NCBI GenBank assembly: GCA_946699065.1
Contig: CAMPDV010001043.1
Coordinates: forward strand, 1-64,000
DNA from: Loxodes magnus
Taxonomy: Eukaryota; Ciliophora; Karyorelictea; Loxodida; Loxodidae
Reading direction: 5' to 3'
Length of the DNA: 64,000 nt
Made by a program: the position numbers and the translations under genes. Position 1 is the stretch's first letter; each line of letters begins with the position of its first letter. This document shows positions 49,745 to 60,476 of this stretch, piece by piece. The notes beneath the pieces are model-generated. The model made no database searches. It saw nothing but the letters and a program-made list of their open reading frames with translations, and was not told the DNA's origin.

Positions 49745-50410
49745 AAGTTGAATATTAAAATAATAAATCTGATTTCTTATTTGGATTTAAATATGAAGTT
49801 TTTAAATATTAAAATGAAATAAGAATAATGATATAAAGGAATTTATATCTAAAATGATAGAAATATAGTAATATAGTAATATCTATTTAATAGAAAGATA
49901 TTTGATTTTAGTAAAGCATAAGAAAGTAATATACAGTTTTATTCACAAATAAAAAGTATGAAAAGATGATCAGGACTTTTAGAAATAAATTAGTAAATTA
50001 AAAGGAATGTTAATTAATATAACTACATAGTTTACATTTTACTTAATTAACTTTTAATGACAAATATAACTTATAAAATAATAAAATAGAATCTATAAGA
50101 TTATTATAAATATTATTATTATAGAAAGCTATAACATCTTATACAAATTTAATAAATATTTTACCAAATCATTGATTAATTTAGAACATTTTACCTAGTT
50201 AATTTAGGAAATGTAAGCCTTTAGAGAAAGATGTGACTTATAAATGAGATAAAGCAAAGTCTAAAAATATTTTAGATAAAATAAAATTTTATATTTTAAT
50301 TAAAAACTATTTATAAGATTTTTGCTTGCTTCATATATATTTTAATTAAACTTAATTTACCATCTAAATTATTAAATTTATAATTTTTTTAATTATATAT
50401 TTGGAAATAA
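49745..50410 (+). repeat. interspersed A+T-rich repeat R1, copy 3
   Basis: It aligns in order with 63335-64000: TTTGGATTTAAATAT near 49785, TAGTAAAGCATAAG near 49910, ATGAAAAGATGATCAGGAC near 49960, and TTAATTTAGGAAAT followed by GATGTGACTTATA near 50205-50245. Spacing between the first and last blocks is similar in both, so this is one repeat of at least 650 bases. No coding sequence is seen. Confidence 0.55.
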
Positions 50411-50805
50411 TTTACGGGAAAAAATAAAGATTTTTATTAAGATAAAAATAAAATTTCTTTTATCTTCATTTTATCATACTGTTCAGATACGGAACTATTT
50501 TTTGTTCTCCTTTTGTAATCCTTATAGTGGTTTGCCTTAAAATGATGAGGATGATTCTGGTGACTTTAATTTTTTTCTTCTAGTCTGGCTTATCTCCTTT
50601 CTTTACTAATTTTTTGATTCTTGTTATTCTCCATTTCCCTGATATAATAATGAAAATAATATATAATATTCTCTTATTTCTTTGATTTATTAACTAATGA
50701 ATATAATAGTAGAATAATAAGTAATTATATAATATAAAATATTAGATATTCTAATGTATAAACATGAGCCTTAATAAAGTATTATTGATTTGGAGATAGA
50801 TAAAT

Positions 50806-51290
50806 AAATTTGATTATAGAGCGCGTAGCACTTCGTTGGTGCGCAGCTCTTTACATATCTCAATATATGTTCGTTTCTTCAAGTAAGCCTTTAGGTAATA
50901 GAAATTCTTCTCCTATTAATTACATATCTTCCTCATTTTTCTCTATATTATCTCTTGTTCTTCTGTCTTCTATCTATCTACGCTTTATTAAATCTTTATG
51001 CAAGCTTAATTTATTTTTTCTTACATATCTTACTAATTTTAATTTCTAATTCTTTTCTTTTTGATCAAGCTTTTATACATTCATAAAAATTATCCTTTTC
51101 CTGCTCTATAGTCTTTTCCTATTTCTTTTTTTCATTCAATTTTCTTTTCTATATATCCTCTTTTTCTTTTTTCTAATAAGTCTTTGATATAATCTTTTAT
51201 TATCAAGTCAGCTTAGCTCTTTTTTACTCTTCTTAAATTAATTTCTTGCTTAATATAGCTAATTTAAGATTATAAAGTCATTTTGGCCAG
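50806..51290 (-). mobile_element. retroelement 3' region ending in SINE-type tail
   Basis: At 50806-50856 (minus orientation) lies the tail GAGCTGCGCACCAACGAAGTGCTACGCGCTC plus the AAATTTATTTA end shared with the SINEs. The preceding 430 bases lack SINE body and instead read as a Lys/Glu/Gln-rich helical protein on the same strand (KTYQKKEKEDIQKRKLNEKK near 51130). TGA would have to be read as Trp several times. This is a candidate for the 3' end of the autonomous partner LINE. The plus-strand frame at 50810-51049 is a shadow. Confidence 0.45.
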
Positions 51291-51610
51291 AATGAGCACC
51301 CTCAGTAATCTCTAAATTTCCGTCCTCAGATTAATCATGACAAATTGAAGTTCAGAATTTAGTTTGGACTCCAAGTTTAGGAGTTTTCAGATCTGAGTAG
51401 CTAGGCCTCTTGTTTTAGTATAATTAGCTCAAGAGTAAACCTTTCCTCAAATCCAAAACTGGACAAGGAGAACTCTCTAATATCAGGAGTATAGATTTGT
51501 TAATTCTTGAATGGTTGCTCTTATTCCTAAGGAGTTCTAGAAGTCAGATTCGCATTCTATTTGAATTGTAGGACGGAAATTTAATCTTTTTAATTTTCTT
51601 CGAATTTTTT
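51290..51610. other. mixed-composition block, unassigned
   Basis: A stretch of about 320 bases with higher complexity than spacer, framed by AGGACGGAAATTT near 51575 and its inverse AAATTTCCGTCCT near 51315. The two form an inverted repeat about 260 bases apart. No protein or RNA family was recognised. It lies between the MORN-2 stop and the retroelement 3' region. Confidence 0.4.
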
Positions 51611-51714
51611 TACTTTTTCCCCCTACTTTACTTATTTGAAAGTTAAAAATTCTTTTGTAGATCCGACATTTTTTTAATTATAAATTTAATGTAAAATAAT
51701 AGTTCAAAATTAAA

Positions 51715-53231
51715 TCAAACTTTTTATTAAGAGTTTATTTTTTAATCTTCTATATATTTTCCGTTTAGAAATTTTCCTTATAAAATCTCTCCATTTATTT
51801 TTTTAAAAATTCCAGTTCCATATTTTTTTCCATCTTTCCATTCATCTTCATACATATCACCATTTGCATAATAGTAAATTCCTTTACATGTTTCTTATCA
51901 TTTAAATAGTCTCCTACATATTTATCTCCTTTGCATTCTCCATGCTATCAAATAAAAGTTCCCTTTCCTTGTCTCTATCCGTTCATATATTACCCCTCAT
52001 ATCTATCTCCATTGTTTCATGTAAAGATTCCACATCCACTTTTTTAATCTTTTATCCAATCACCTTCATATTTATTTCTATTATAAAATTTCATTGTTCC
52101 GTAACCATCACGTTTTCCCTATCTTCAATCACCTTCATAAATGCTTCCTTCATTAAAATAATGAATTCCTTTACCGTGTTGCTTGTCTTCATAAAAATTT
52201 CCGACATATTCATCACCTTCGTTTGGCTTTCCAAAAGTCAAGGTTCCGTGTCCTTGTTTTGTATCGTTTACAAAATATCCCTTATATATGCTTCCACTTT
52301 TTCATGTTTAAACTCCATATCCATTTCTTTTTCCGTCTAATCATTCACCTTCATAGGTGCTTCCTTTTTTAGAATAAAATGTTCCTGTACCTTACATTTG
52401 CCCATTAAAAAATTCACCAACGTACTTATCTCTTTTCCAAGGATCTTATCCTCAAACAAAAACTCCTTTTCCTTATCTTTTGTCATTTACAAATTATCCT
52501 TTGTATTTATCTCCATTCTATGATATAAGTATTCCGTTTCCTTATCTCTTTCCGTTTATTCAATCACCTTCATAAATTTATTAATTTGCATAAAATTGAA
52601 CTCCGAAACCTTCTCTTTCTTCATTACAGAATTAACCTATATATGTTTAATCTTTTTGCTTTTTTTATTTTTATATGTAAACACCTTATCCATCCATTTA
52701 GTTTAAATATCATTGTCCGTTATACTCATTGCCAGATTTCCATATATAATGCCCATGTCCATGTCTATTTAATTTTCCTTTTATGATAAATCCTGTATAT
52801 AAATCTTTTTAATATCTTTTATTTTGTACATATTCAACTTCTTATTACTTATAGTAGTCATAGAAATTATTTTCTTACTTGAAACTTTTTAAAGTTTCTT
52901 CAAGTTTTTCATTGAAATAGTCAATTTTTTTTGTATTTTCTTCTTTTGGATCTACTTTATTTTATATCTCTTGAGCAAGTTTTTATTTTTATACTTACTA
53001 TATGTTTTCATTTTATGTAAAAGTGATTTCTTCATGAGAAAACATCGGAGGAGGTAAATAATAATCACTATCAATATCTTTTTAAATTTAATAAGTATTC
53101 TTTTAATACTCTTCTTCACTTTATATATTTTCGAAATTTTGCTTTTTTGAGGACTGGCTAACAACTGTTTAAAATTATTCATCAACACTCTAATTTTAGT
53201 TTCTTTTTTTATTTGATTGACAACAACCCAT
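51715..53231 (-). CDS. MORN-repeat protein 2, one apparent frameshift
   Basis: The deduced protein has 505 residues if one G missing near 51887 is allowed for. It begins MGCCQS, a strong N-myristoylation plus palmitoylation signal, so membrane anchoring is likely. Residues 20-130 are polar and probably partly coiled. About 13 MORN repeats follow from about residue 143, every GxG pair being retained. The EVEYV lead-in at about 131 is shared with MORN-1. TGA codons at residues 174, 224, 260, 297, 310, 369, 405 and 428 all fall on MORN Trp positions; four other Trp are TGG. The stop is TGA at 51715-51717. The single-base gap may be a real late mutation or a read error. The role is probably a membrane-associated scaffold, from family knowledge. 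The ATG is the only one near the start, in frame with an acylation signal. Confidence 0.85.
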
Positions 53232-53663
53232 TTATAATACTTTTATATATCATTAATCTTAAAAATTAGATCTATAGATAATCTTAAAATTTAAAGATGG
53301 AGATATAAGATAAAACTTAGTTTGTAATATAAAAATAATTTATAATTAAATAACTCCATAATAATACATTCTTAGCAAAGCCAGTCTAAATAATTTATTC
53401 TTTTTAAGCTATTTAAATATTATAGTTATTTGATAAACTAAATTATCAATTTTAATATACTTTAGAAAAATTAATACAATTTGCTATTTTGCTTATCTAG
53501 GACTAAATTTTTAATTAACTATTTTATATTTAATAGTTAATTAAATATCTTCTACTTTATCATTATTTAATTAATATCCTTTTTTGTCTCTAAATCAATA
53601 TTACATATACAAATAAAATAATACAGGCTTTTAATATTATATTAATTATATAATATTTAAATG

Positions 53664-54170
53664 TTAAATTGTATTATAAACATTATAATTGTTGCTGCAC
53701 ACTATTAAAAGTATAAGATAAAAGTTAAATTCATAACGATAATTCATACTAATTTTATGCAGACAAAAGTAGACTACTTTTATAAAAAAGTTAAAAGGAG
53801 TTAACAATTTAAAAGTTAGCATTATTCCCAATAATATTGAAAACATCTTTTTAGCTAAAGGAAGACTTAGAAATTCGCTAGTTTGCCATCCTTATTTATA
53901 ATTTGTACTTTATAGATGATTCTATTTCATCAAAATCTATTTTTAAAGTTATTAAATTTGATATTATAAAATTTTCCTATAGTTTAAGCTTGATTAAGTT
54001 AATCATATAGATCTTTAATTATGCTTTTTATTATCTTTGTAAATTTATTTTCTTCATCAGCTTCTTTTATTTAATTAAAGTAATGCTTTTATTAATTTAA
54101 TAAAATTGTAAATTAATCATAGCTACTAATTTAAAAACTTCATTTTTTTTATTTCAACATTATTAAAATA
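53664..54170 (-). other. coding-like region, unrecognised and broken
   Basis: The minus strand near 53850-54090 reads KEADEENKFTKIIKSIIKDL. After a frame change near 53950 it continues DFDEIESSIKYKLQIRMANQ, ending near FSQKDVFNIIGNN. The composition is protein-like but no family was recognised. The left part, down to 53664, is hydrophobic A+T sequence of doubtful coding value. Confidence 0.25.
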
Positions 54171-54199
54171 TTTATTTAAAATGTGACTTAAAGTTCTTC

Positions 54200-55110
54200 T
54201 TTTAGAAATTATAAAAGAATACAAATTTAGAGGAACAAAAAACTGTTTTGTTATAGAAAAATAAAGTTAAGGAAACATAATAAAGCATAATATAATCAAA
54301 GTTTATTCATTTTTTTAGTGAGAAAGTTAATACTTACTAATATTTAATATTGAAACAGAATAACTACGATAAGTTAAAACTTAAAAAATGATTCCTAAAT
54401 TAAGTAAAAGTATAGAATACTAAAATTAATTCTATTTAGTTGGAGGATTTATCTAAGAATAAGGCATAAAAGAAGCTTGATAATTTGATTATGAAGGAAA
54501 ATGTAAAAAGCTTGACAATCTGAATGAGGGAAGACACTTATAGGGAATAGCTGCAGCTAAAGAACATATTTTTGTAGTTGGAGGAAGTATTAGAAAACTT
54601 CAAACCTTATAATCAGTAGAAAAATTAAAAATAGATAATCAAAATAAATGATAGAATTGCTCTTAGTTTCCTTTTAAAATATTTGCCTAAGCTTTATTAG
54701 TTGATAAAGGTGAATAAAATATTTATTCTTTTGGAGGAACAAATTCGAAAGTATAGAGTTTGAAAGATATATGATAGTATAATATATAAAATGATAAATG
54801 GAGTAAATAAGATTTGAATCTTCCTGTAGCTCTTGCTTGGCCTATAGTATCTTTAGAACCTTTTATCATAGTTGGATGGAAGACAAATTTGTTAACGAAC
54901 GAATTTTCAAAAAAACTATTTAAAAGAAACAAAAATTAGTGGCAATAAAACTAAATTTTTAAAGATGTGTTTTCTTTTACTTAGATAAAAACAAGAGATA
55001 AATTTGGATATATTTTTACTCTAGAATAGCATGATCTTATAGTTTTGAAGCTTCATATAGAAAACTTAAGTTGTGAAGTATTAAAAACAATATTTTAACT
55101 TAATTTTTAA
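54200..55110 (+). pseudogene. RING-kelch family, copy 3, truncated
   Basis: This plus-strand copy lacks the RING end. From about 54225 it aligns with the coiled-coil part of copy 2 (NTNLEEQKTVLLQKN against NINLQEQKMVQLNIN). A frame change near 54310 follows. Then the kelch region is readable from LSKSIEYQNQFYLVGG through FVVGGSIRKL, YSFGGTNSK and FIIVGWKT. TGA codons follow KEA, QNK and KDI, as in copies 1 and 2, while the Trp after KNQ is TGG. Homology ends near LEVLKTI at 55095 without the terminal TGA seen in the other copies. One kelch Gly-Gly is Gly-Trp. It is the most diverged of the three and is inverted relative to them. Confidence 0.65.
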
Positions 55111-55700
55111 TATTTTTAATCTTGTGTAATAGCATAAAATAATAAAATGCTCAAAATTATATCTACTGAATCTCATTTCTTATTACTTTAGATTAACTGT
55201 TTAAAGATATTTATTAACTAATCCTTTTTTTATTAAAATTAGCTTATTTTATATCTACTTTCTCAAAATAAAGTATTTGATTATTTATTCTCATTAAAAG
55301 GGAGATATTGAAGTTACTTATTTAAACTAAGGATTTTAATATTAACAAAAATATAAAAATTATAGCTTGACATTTAGAATTATAATGAAGTTACTAATAT
55401 CATGTTAAGAAACTAATTATATATTTTTATCTTAATTAATTAAACTTTTGTATAACTTAAAAAATATATCAATATCTTTTTACACCTAATTAATTTAATT
55501 ATCGCAAAAAAAATAATTAGAAGAATGACTAGCTATATGTACGCTTTCAATGGAAAAATCCTGATGTTACAAAAGTAAATAATTATTTGATAAATAACAT
55601 AAGAAGTTAAAATAAAAGCAAGTAGTGATTGAGTAAAATATTATAAAATAATTATTTAGATAAACCTAATATGTTATAGTTTAAGATTAGTTCTTAATAA
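55110..55700. other. A+T-rich spacer, no gene seen
   Basis: Between RING-kelch copy 3 and the ORF1 relic. Low-complexity A+T with no recognised motif. The kelch frame stays open to a TGA near 55309 but without family resemblance. Confidence 0.35.
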
Positions 55701-55706
55701 AAAATT

Positions 55707-56590
55707 ATGCCAGGATTTAAAGTAGGATTCTTCGCAGCTCCAAAAAAGTAGGAGTTAACGACATCCTAGAAAGACTAGGATCATGAATAGGAAGCCAAAA
55801 AAATCACCTATCAGTAAGAGTCACATATTTGAAGAAAGGTCTAGGAAATAGGCTAAAAATATAATGCGTTCGGAAGTCTTCAATCTCACTAATAATGATA
55901 AATATGCTATGATTAATGATTAAAATTGTGCTGTATTTCCAGGAAACTGTCAAAAAATTGAAGAAAGACAATAAAAAGTTAATGGAAAAACTTGAACTTG
56001 CAGAGGAAATAGAATTGAGACTCATGACCTAAGAATTAAACCTTAACACATTTTGAAACATTTCATAAGACCAGAACAGTTAATCATAACACTAACAATA
56101 GAAGCAGAAAGAACTGGTCAATAAAATAGAAAAATAGAAGAAAAACAGCAAAAATTGCAGCAATAAATGGACCTAAAAGAATAAAGAAATTACCCAATGA
56201 TAATCGAAGGAGAAAATAGCTCAAGATTTAAGCCTAAAAGAGAATCAAAAAGAAGCTATTATTGTTACTCTAGAACTCCTCTTCGGAAAATGATCTAGAA
56301 ATTTCAAAACTATAAATAAAAATTTTGAAACTACTAGAAGAAGTTGGAGAATAGAAAGAAGATACAACAACAACTAAAACTAAATGGAGAAAAAGAAAGA
56401 TTATATTGCAACAAATTTGGAAAAATATAAAAGATCAAAGATACCATTCATTATCTAAATTAATAGATACCTCAGCGACATATGCATAGCAAGGAGAATA
56501 ATTTTAGAGAAATTTAGACTTTTATATTTAGATTCTAGAGCAATCTAGAGATTGGAGGGAAGAGGTTGAAATACCTTCAAGAACATCAAA
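55707..56590 (+). pseudogene. LINE ORF1 relic
   Basis: ATG at 55707 gives MPGFKVGFFAAPKKQE, the same start as MEGFKRGFYTTSKK at 38.5 kb. After a frame change near 55930 the coiled coil TVKKLKKDNKKLMEKLELA matches VRKLRKYNEKLMEKLNLA. F-W-NISQ (TGA) is conserved. YPMIIEGEN near 56198 replaces GDPMMIEE. The zinc knuckle near 56255 has decayed to SYYCYSRTPLRKM, losing one Cys, the His and the last Cys. The C-terminal ERLYCNKFGKI near 56400 matches ERLYLNEQGYI. Clearly the same family as 38.5 kb, and inactive. Confidence 0.6.
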
Positions 56591-56699
56591 CATTTAATTT
56601 TGTATTTGTATATTTGCATAATACTTTTAGTTATTATTAATTTATAAAAAAATAATAATAAATGAGTCTTAATTAATTATGTCAGATATTGATGATATT

Positions 56700-57210
56700 A
56701 TATGTATATAATCTACTAAATAATAAGAATAATTTATATAAAATATAAAGGTTAGTATAAATAAGTAAATTAATTAGCTTACTAAAATATTTAGCATTTA
56801 ATAAATATAAAAAGATTAATATAAATAAATTAGTTATATTATTGCTTATAACAAATTAACTAAATACTAAATTAAAAAATTATACATTTTAGTTTCAATA
56901 ACAAAGAAGTATTTAATATTATCATATAATTAGATTAACCTCAGAAAGAGGATATTGATAACTTATTGTATAAAATCTTAGATAATTTTTAGAATAAATA
57001 TAATATAAAAATATTAATTAAGATAAATAATTAATTTCCTACTTAAGTAAATTAATGTGATATTTATTAAACCTATTTTAAAATAAAATTTCTTATATAA
57101 ATTATATAAAATAATATACTACTTATATATTGCATTTTTTATCTAAATTATAAATAAGTTGAAGATTATCGCTAAAAAGAGCACAAGCAAATATATCTAA
57201 AAGATATTTT
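56700..57210 (+). repeat. interspersed A+T-rich repeat R2, copy 2
   Basis: It matches 43900-44510 through ordered blocks: ATAAAATTTCTTATATAAATTAT near 57085, then a TAAGTTGAAGATT block and CAAGCAAATATATC near 57185. It lies between two ORF1 relics. No gene is seen in it. Confidence 0.45.
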
Positions 57211-57510
57211 ATATGAAAAAAACACCCAAAAATGATAATCTCCAAACTAGACAAATGAAATATAATAAGAAATATAAATCGGTATTTAGAATCTATAAAA
57301 CGAAAATATTAAACTCTAACAGGTAGTCTAAGAATTTTCAATATAGTCTGTGTTCTAATTTAGCAAATTTATTAACTGAAACAAAAAAATGGATTAAAAT
57401 AAGATATCATAAGTAGACCTTCAGATCAGCAAATATACTCATTAATTCAGCAGACCGAATAAAGATTACAGAGAATAATTTTTGAAAAGAATTAGGAAAT
57501 GTAAAATAAG

Positions 57511-57960
57511 ATGAGTTATGATCCCATGGAAGTAGAGACAGAGAGAGAAATAAATTAAGCACTGTTTTATCATAAAGAAGAACAATAATAAGGTGCTGAT
57601 ACTGTAAGAACCAAGGTCATAAGGTAAGAAACTGTCGGAAATTTAGGAAGAAAGAAAAAAAGAACGAAAGACATAAAATAAAATATTTAGAATATAATGC
57701 ACAAAAGAAGCAAAATTATATAGAAGGAAAGAACAACTAATCCTTTAAACAATATATCAAATACTAATGGAAGCAAGAGAATGAAAAAAAGACAATATGG
57801 ATTTGATATAGAAAAGTTTATGAAGGTAAGTCTCAGCAGATGTAAGAGAAAGAAAGAATTATTTAAAGTTTATTCCGAAGAAAATTATTATTGAGAATTA
57901 ACTATCTTCATAAACTAATATGTGACAAGTCAAATAAAGGAGAAGTCACAGTAATAAAAT
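57511..57960 (+). pseudogene. LINE ORF1 fragment with zinc knuckle
   Basis: MSYDPMEVETEREINQ starts at 57511. After a frame change near 57590 a zinc knuckle follows: RC-W-YCKNQGHKVRNC (Cx2Cx4Hx4C, all ligands present). The Trp is TGA, while the related copy at 29.5 kb has TGG at this position. The downstream part (KKEKKNERHKIKYLEYN) is basic. The DPMxVE motif links it to the other ORF1 relics. It is short, without the coiled coil, and without ORF2 downstream. Confidence 0.6.
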
Positions 57961-58990
57961 ATACTTTAATTATTATTATAAACATTTCAAGTAAAATAAT
58001 AATTTAGTCAGTACTAAAGTATTTTCTTTATTATAAAATAAATAAATAATTATTTGTATTAAGGTATATTAATTTCAATATATAATTTAAAAGAAACGTT
58101 AAAAAATTTTAATATTATGATTACTCCTTGTAATTGGAATCTTTACTTGATCTTTTTTTGTTTAAATTCTTTCAAGTTCCATTTATTTACGAGGTTTATC
58201 TCAAAATTTTTAAAAGTAATAATTTTTCTACCTTTACAAGGTCTAAAATAGCTAATTAAATTATTTCAGTTTATAGCTAATAAAGAGGCATTTTGATTAT
58301 TTGAAAATACTAAGATACTATTATATATTTAAATTGTCTTTACATGAAAAAGAGATTTTAGTTGATTTAATAATTATGAACATTAAAGGAAATAAATATT
58401 ATAAGTATATAGGAAAAATCATTTATTAATAATTATGTTATATTTATTATTTTTTATATTTCCCAGGTTGTCTCAATAAAATACCTTTTAAATCCACATT
58501 TAAAAATCTAAAGTTAAAAGCATTCATATTTAATTGATATTTAGGAAAATTTATTTTCAAATTAATTAACTCAAAAAATTAATTGTTATTTAAAGTTTGG
58601 AAAGTCAAATAAAGGAATAAAGCACTAAATATTTCTTTTATTTAAACTACTTATAGTTTCTTCAAGACATTACCCGTTTATTAATATCAATATTTTTTAG
58701 TTAATTAAACATTTAGTACCTAGACTAATGTACTTGAAATTCATATTACAAAGCACATCGTAAGTATGTATAGTAATGCCTTTAATTAATTTTCCTTTCC
58801 TTTATTTTAAGAATTTTATTTACTAATTTTTAATTTTTATAATTGTTAAAGTTAAAAATATAATTAAGTTTAGATATATTATTTATTTATAATTATAGAT
58901 CATTATTTTATCGATGAATACTTTTAAGTTATGGCCTTAGTATTGTTGATATATTTTCAAAAAGAAAACTTTATTATTATATATATGTAT
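57960..58990. other. A+T-rich spacer, no gene seen
   Basis: Low-complexity A+T. A short charged minus-strand reading near 58140-58260 (DKPRKQMELERIQTKKDQ) is of uncertain value. Nothing else was recognised. Confidence 0.35.
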
Positions 58991-58994
58991 TAAT

Positions 58995-59237
58995 ATGGAG
59001 GAACACCACTGTCGGTAGGGCTTTCAATCTGAATAATGCCATGGATAAGGGTGGATGGGACTTAATGGGAGACACCTAACTTATTCGGGATACCACTAGA
59101 GAGAAGGTTCGACTGACGGTGGATTCTTAGTCAAAAACTCCTGGTTTTAGATCTTATCTCTGCCTTTTCATTTTGACTACAAGGAAGTAGTTTCAAGAAG
59201 TAGAAGAAAAGGCATGAAGGAGTTTCATTATTTTTGA
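58995..59237 (+). CDS. small unrecognised protein, GC-richer island
   Basis: ATG at 58995 opens an 80-residue frame to TGA 59235-59237 with three TAG/TAA codons read as Gln and no internal TGA. It begins MEEHHCRQGFQSEQCHGQGW and ends basic (RSRRKGMKEFHYF). Base composition is far less A+T-rich than the flanks. It is Gly/His/Cys-rich at the N-terminus with no recognised domain. It could be a real small gene, an exon, or a structured-RNA gene: GGGAGACACC and similar segments would fold. The frame was chosen because it is the only one opening with ATG at the composition boundary. Confidence 0.35.
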
Positions 59238-59239
59238 TT

Positions 59240-60470
59240 TACTATTCTAATATCTAATTTCAAAGAAAGAATGTGATTATTTAATCAAGATTAAAGAATT
59301 TAGAATTTACAACAAATTCCCATTTAGAAACTACAGTTTCTCGAGATTGCGTTGCTTGAAATAATAGTCGATAAAAGAACACTTTTATTCTTTTTCTTTA
59401 AACTAAATTCGAGACAAATCTAACAATGATACGTCATGTTAATAAATTATGTTAAGTTATAAATTTTAGCCTATAAGCTCTTTAAATTTTTCAAAGTCTT
59501 TCATATTCTTAATTATTTATCTTTAAGGCAATTTTTTATTGAGCACTTCTTTTTTATTTAAAGCTTATAATCTTCACTTATTTAATATCCAGTAATTACA
59601 TAACGAGTATTAGCATAGAATTAGAATTTTACTCTTATAGCTTTATTTATCAACAATTATATGTAATTACTTGTGAATACAATTACCATATGAAGCATAG
59701 CAATTAAATAGCTTCATCATACAGTATTTAAGTAGAATCCCTATTTAAAATCTTATATATGTAAAGAAATTTGTATATAGAGCTTTATTTACATTTTTTA
59801 TAATTATTTTAACTTTAAATAGACTGATAAATAGAAGTATACATCTTTAAGGAAAGTTTAGAAATAAAGCATTATTATAGTTTCATATTAAGAACACAAT
59901 AATTATAGGATAGTTAATAACTAGTTAAACACATTTGTAAAGTTGTAAGTAAACAAATTTAATTTTAAATACTATATTTATAAAGTTAATAGACTGCATA
60001 TATACTTTTGTAATTTGTATCTAAGACTGAGAAAATAACAAAAATAGTGGAAGTAAAAATTATAGTGTTACTTTGAAATTAAGTTAAATTAATTATTTAT
60101 ACCTAATGAGCTAAATTAAGCTATAAGATGTAATTACTGTTATATAGCAGAACTAAAAAAAGATAAATCCTCTTCATTTTTCTAAGTATCTAAGTTGAAC
60201 TGTAAGCATATTAAAAAGAAGGTTTGTAATAATACATCTCATTTAAACAAAGAAAAGTAATTAAAAATGAGATTCTTTTATAAGTTATTGTTTATCTTAT
60301 AATTTAATTAATAAAGACTAGAAATTTAAGATATTTATAAAATAATATTTTTCTCATCTTCATTATAAAATAAAGTATGACTTATTTCATAAATTATTTA
60401 AATTATAGTTGTTTAGTGTAATTTATAAAGTAATTGGCATTTATATTTTTATTTAGTTACATAAATTATA
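59240..60470. other. A+T-rich spacer upstream of the RING gene
   Basis: No gene or repeat copy recognised. It should contain the promoter of the RING gene, but no motif stands out. Confidence 0.4.
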
Positions 60471-60476
60471 AATAAA

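Noticed and set aside
51942..52340. 132-codon ATG frame on the plus strand
   Set aside because: Antisense shadow of MORN-2.
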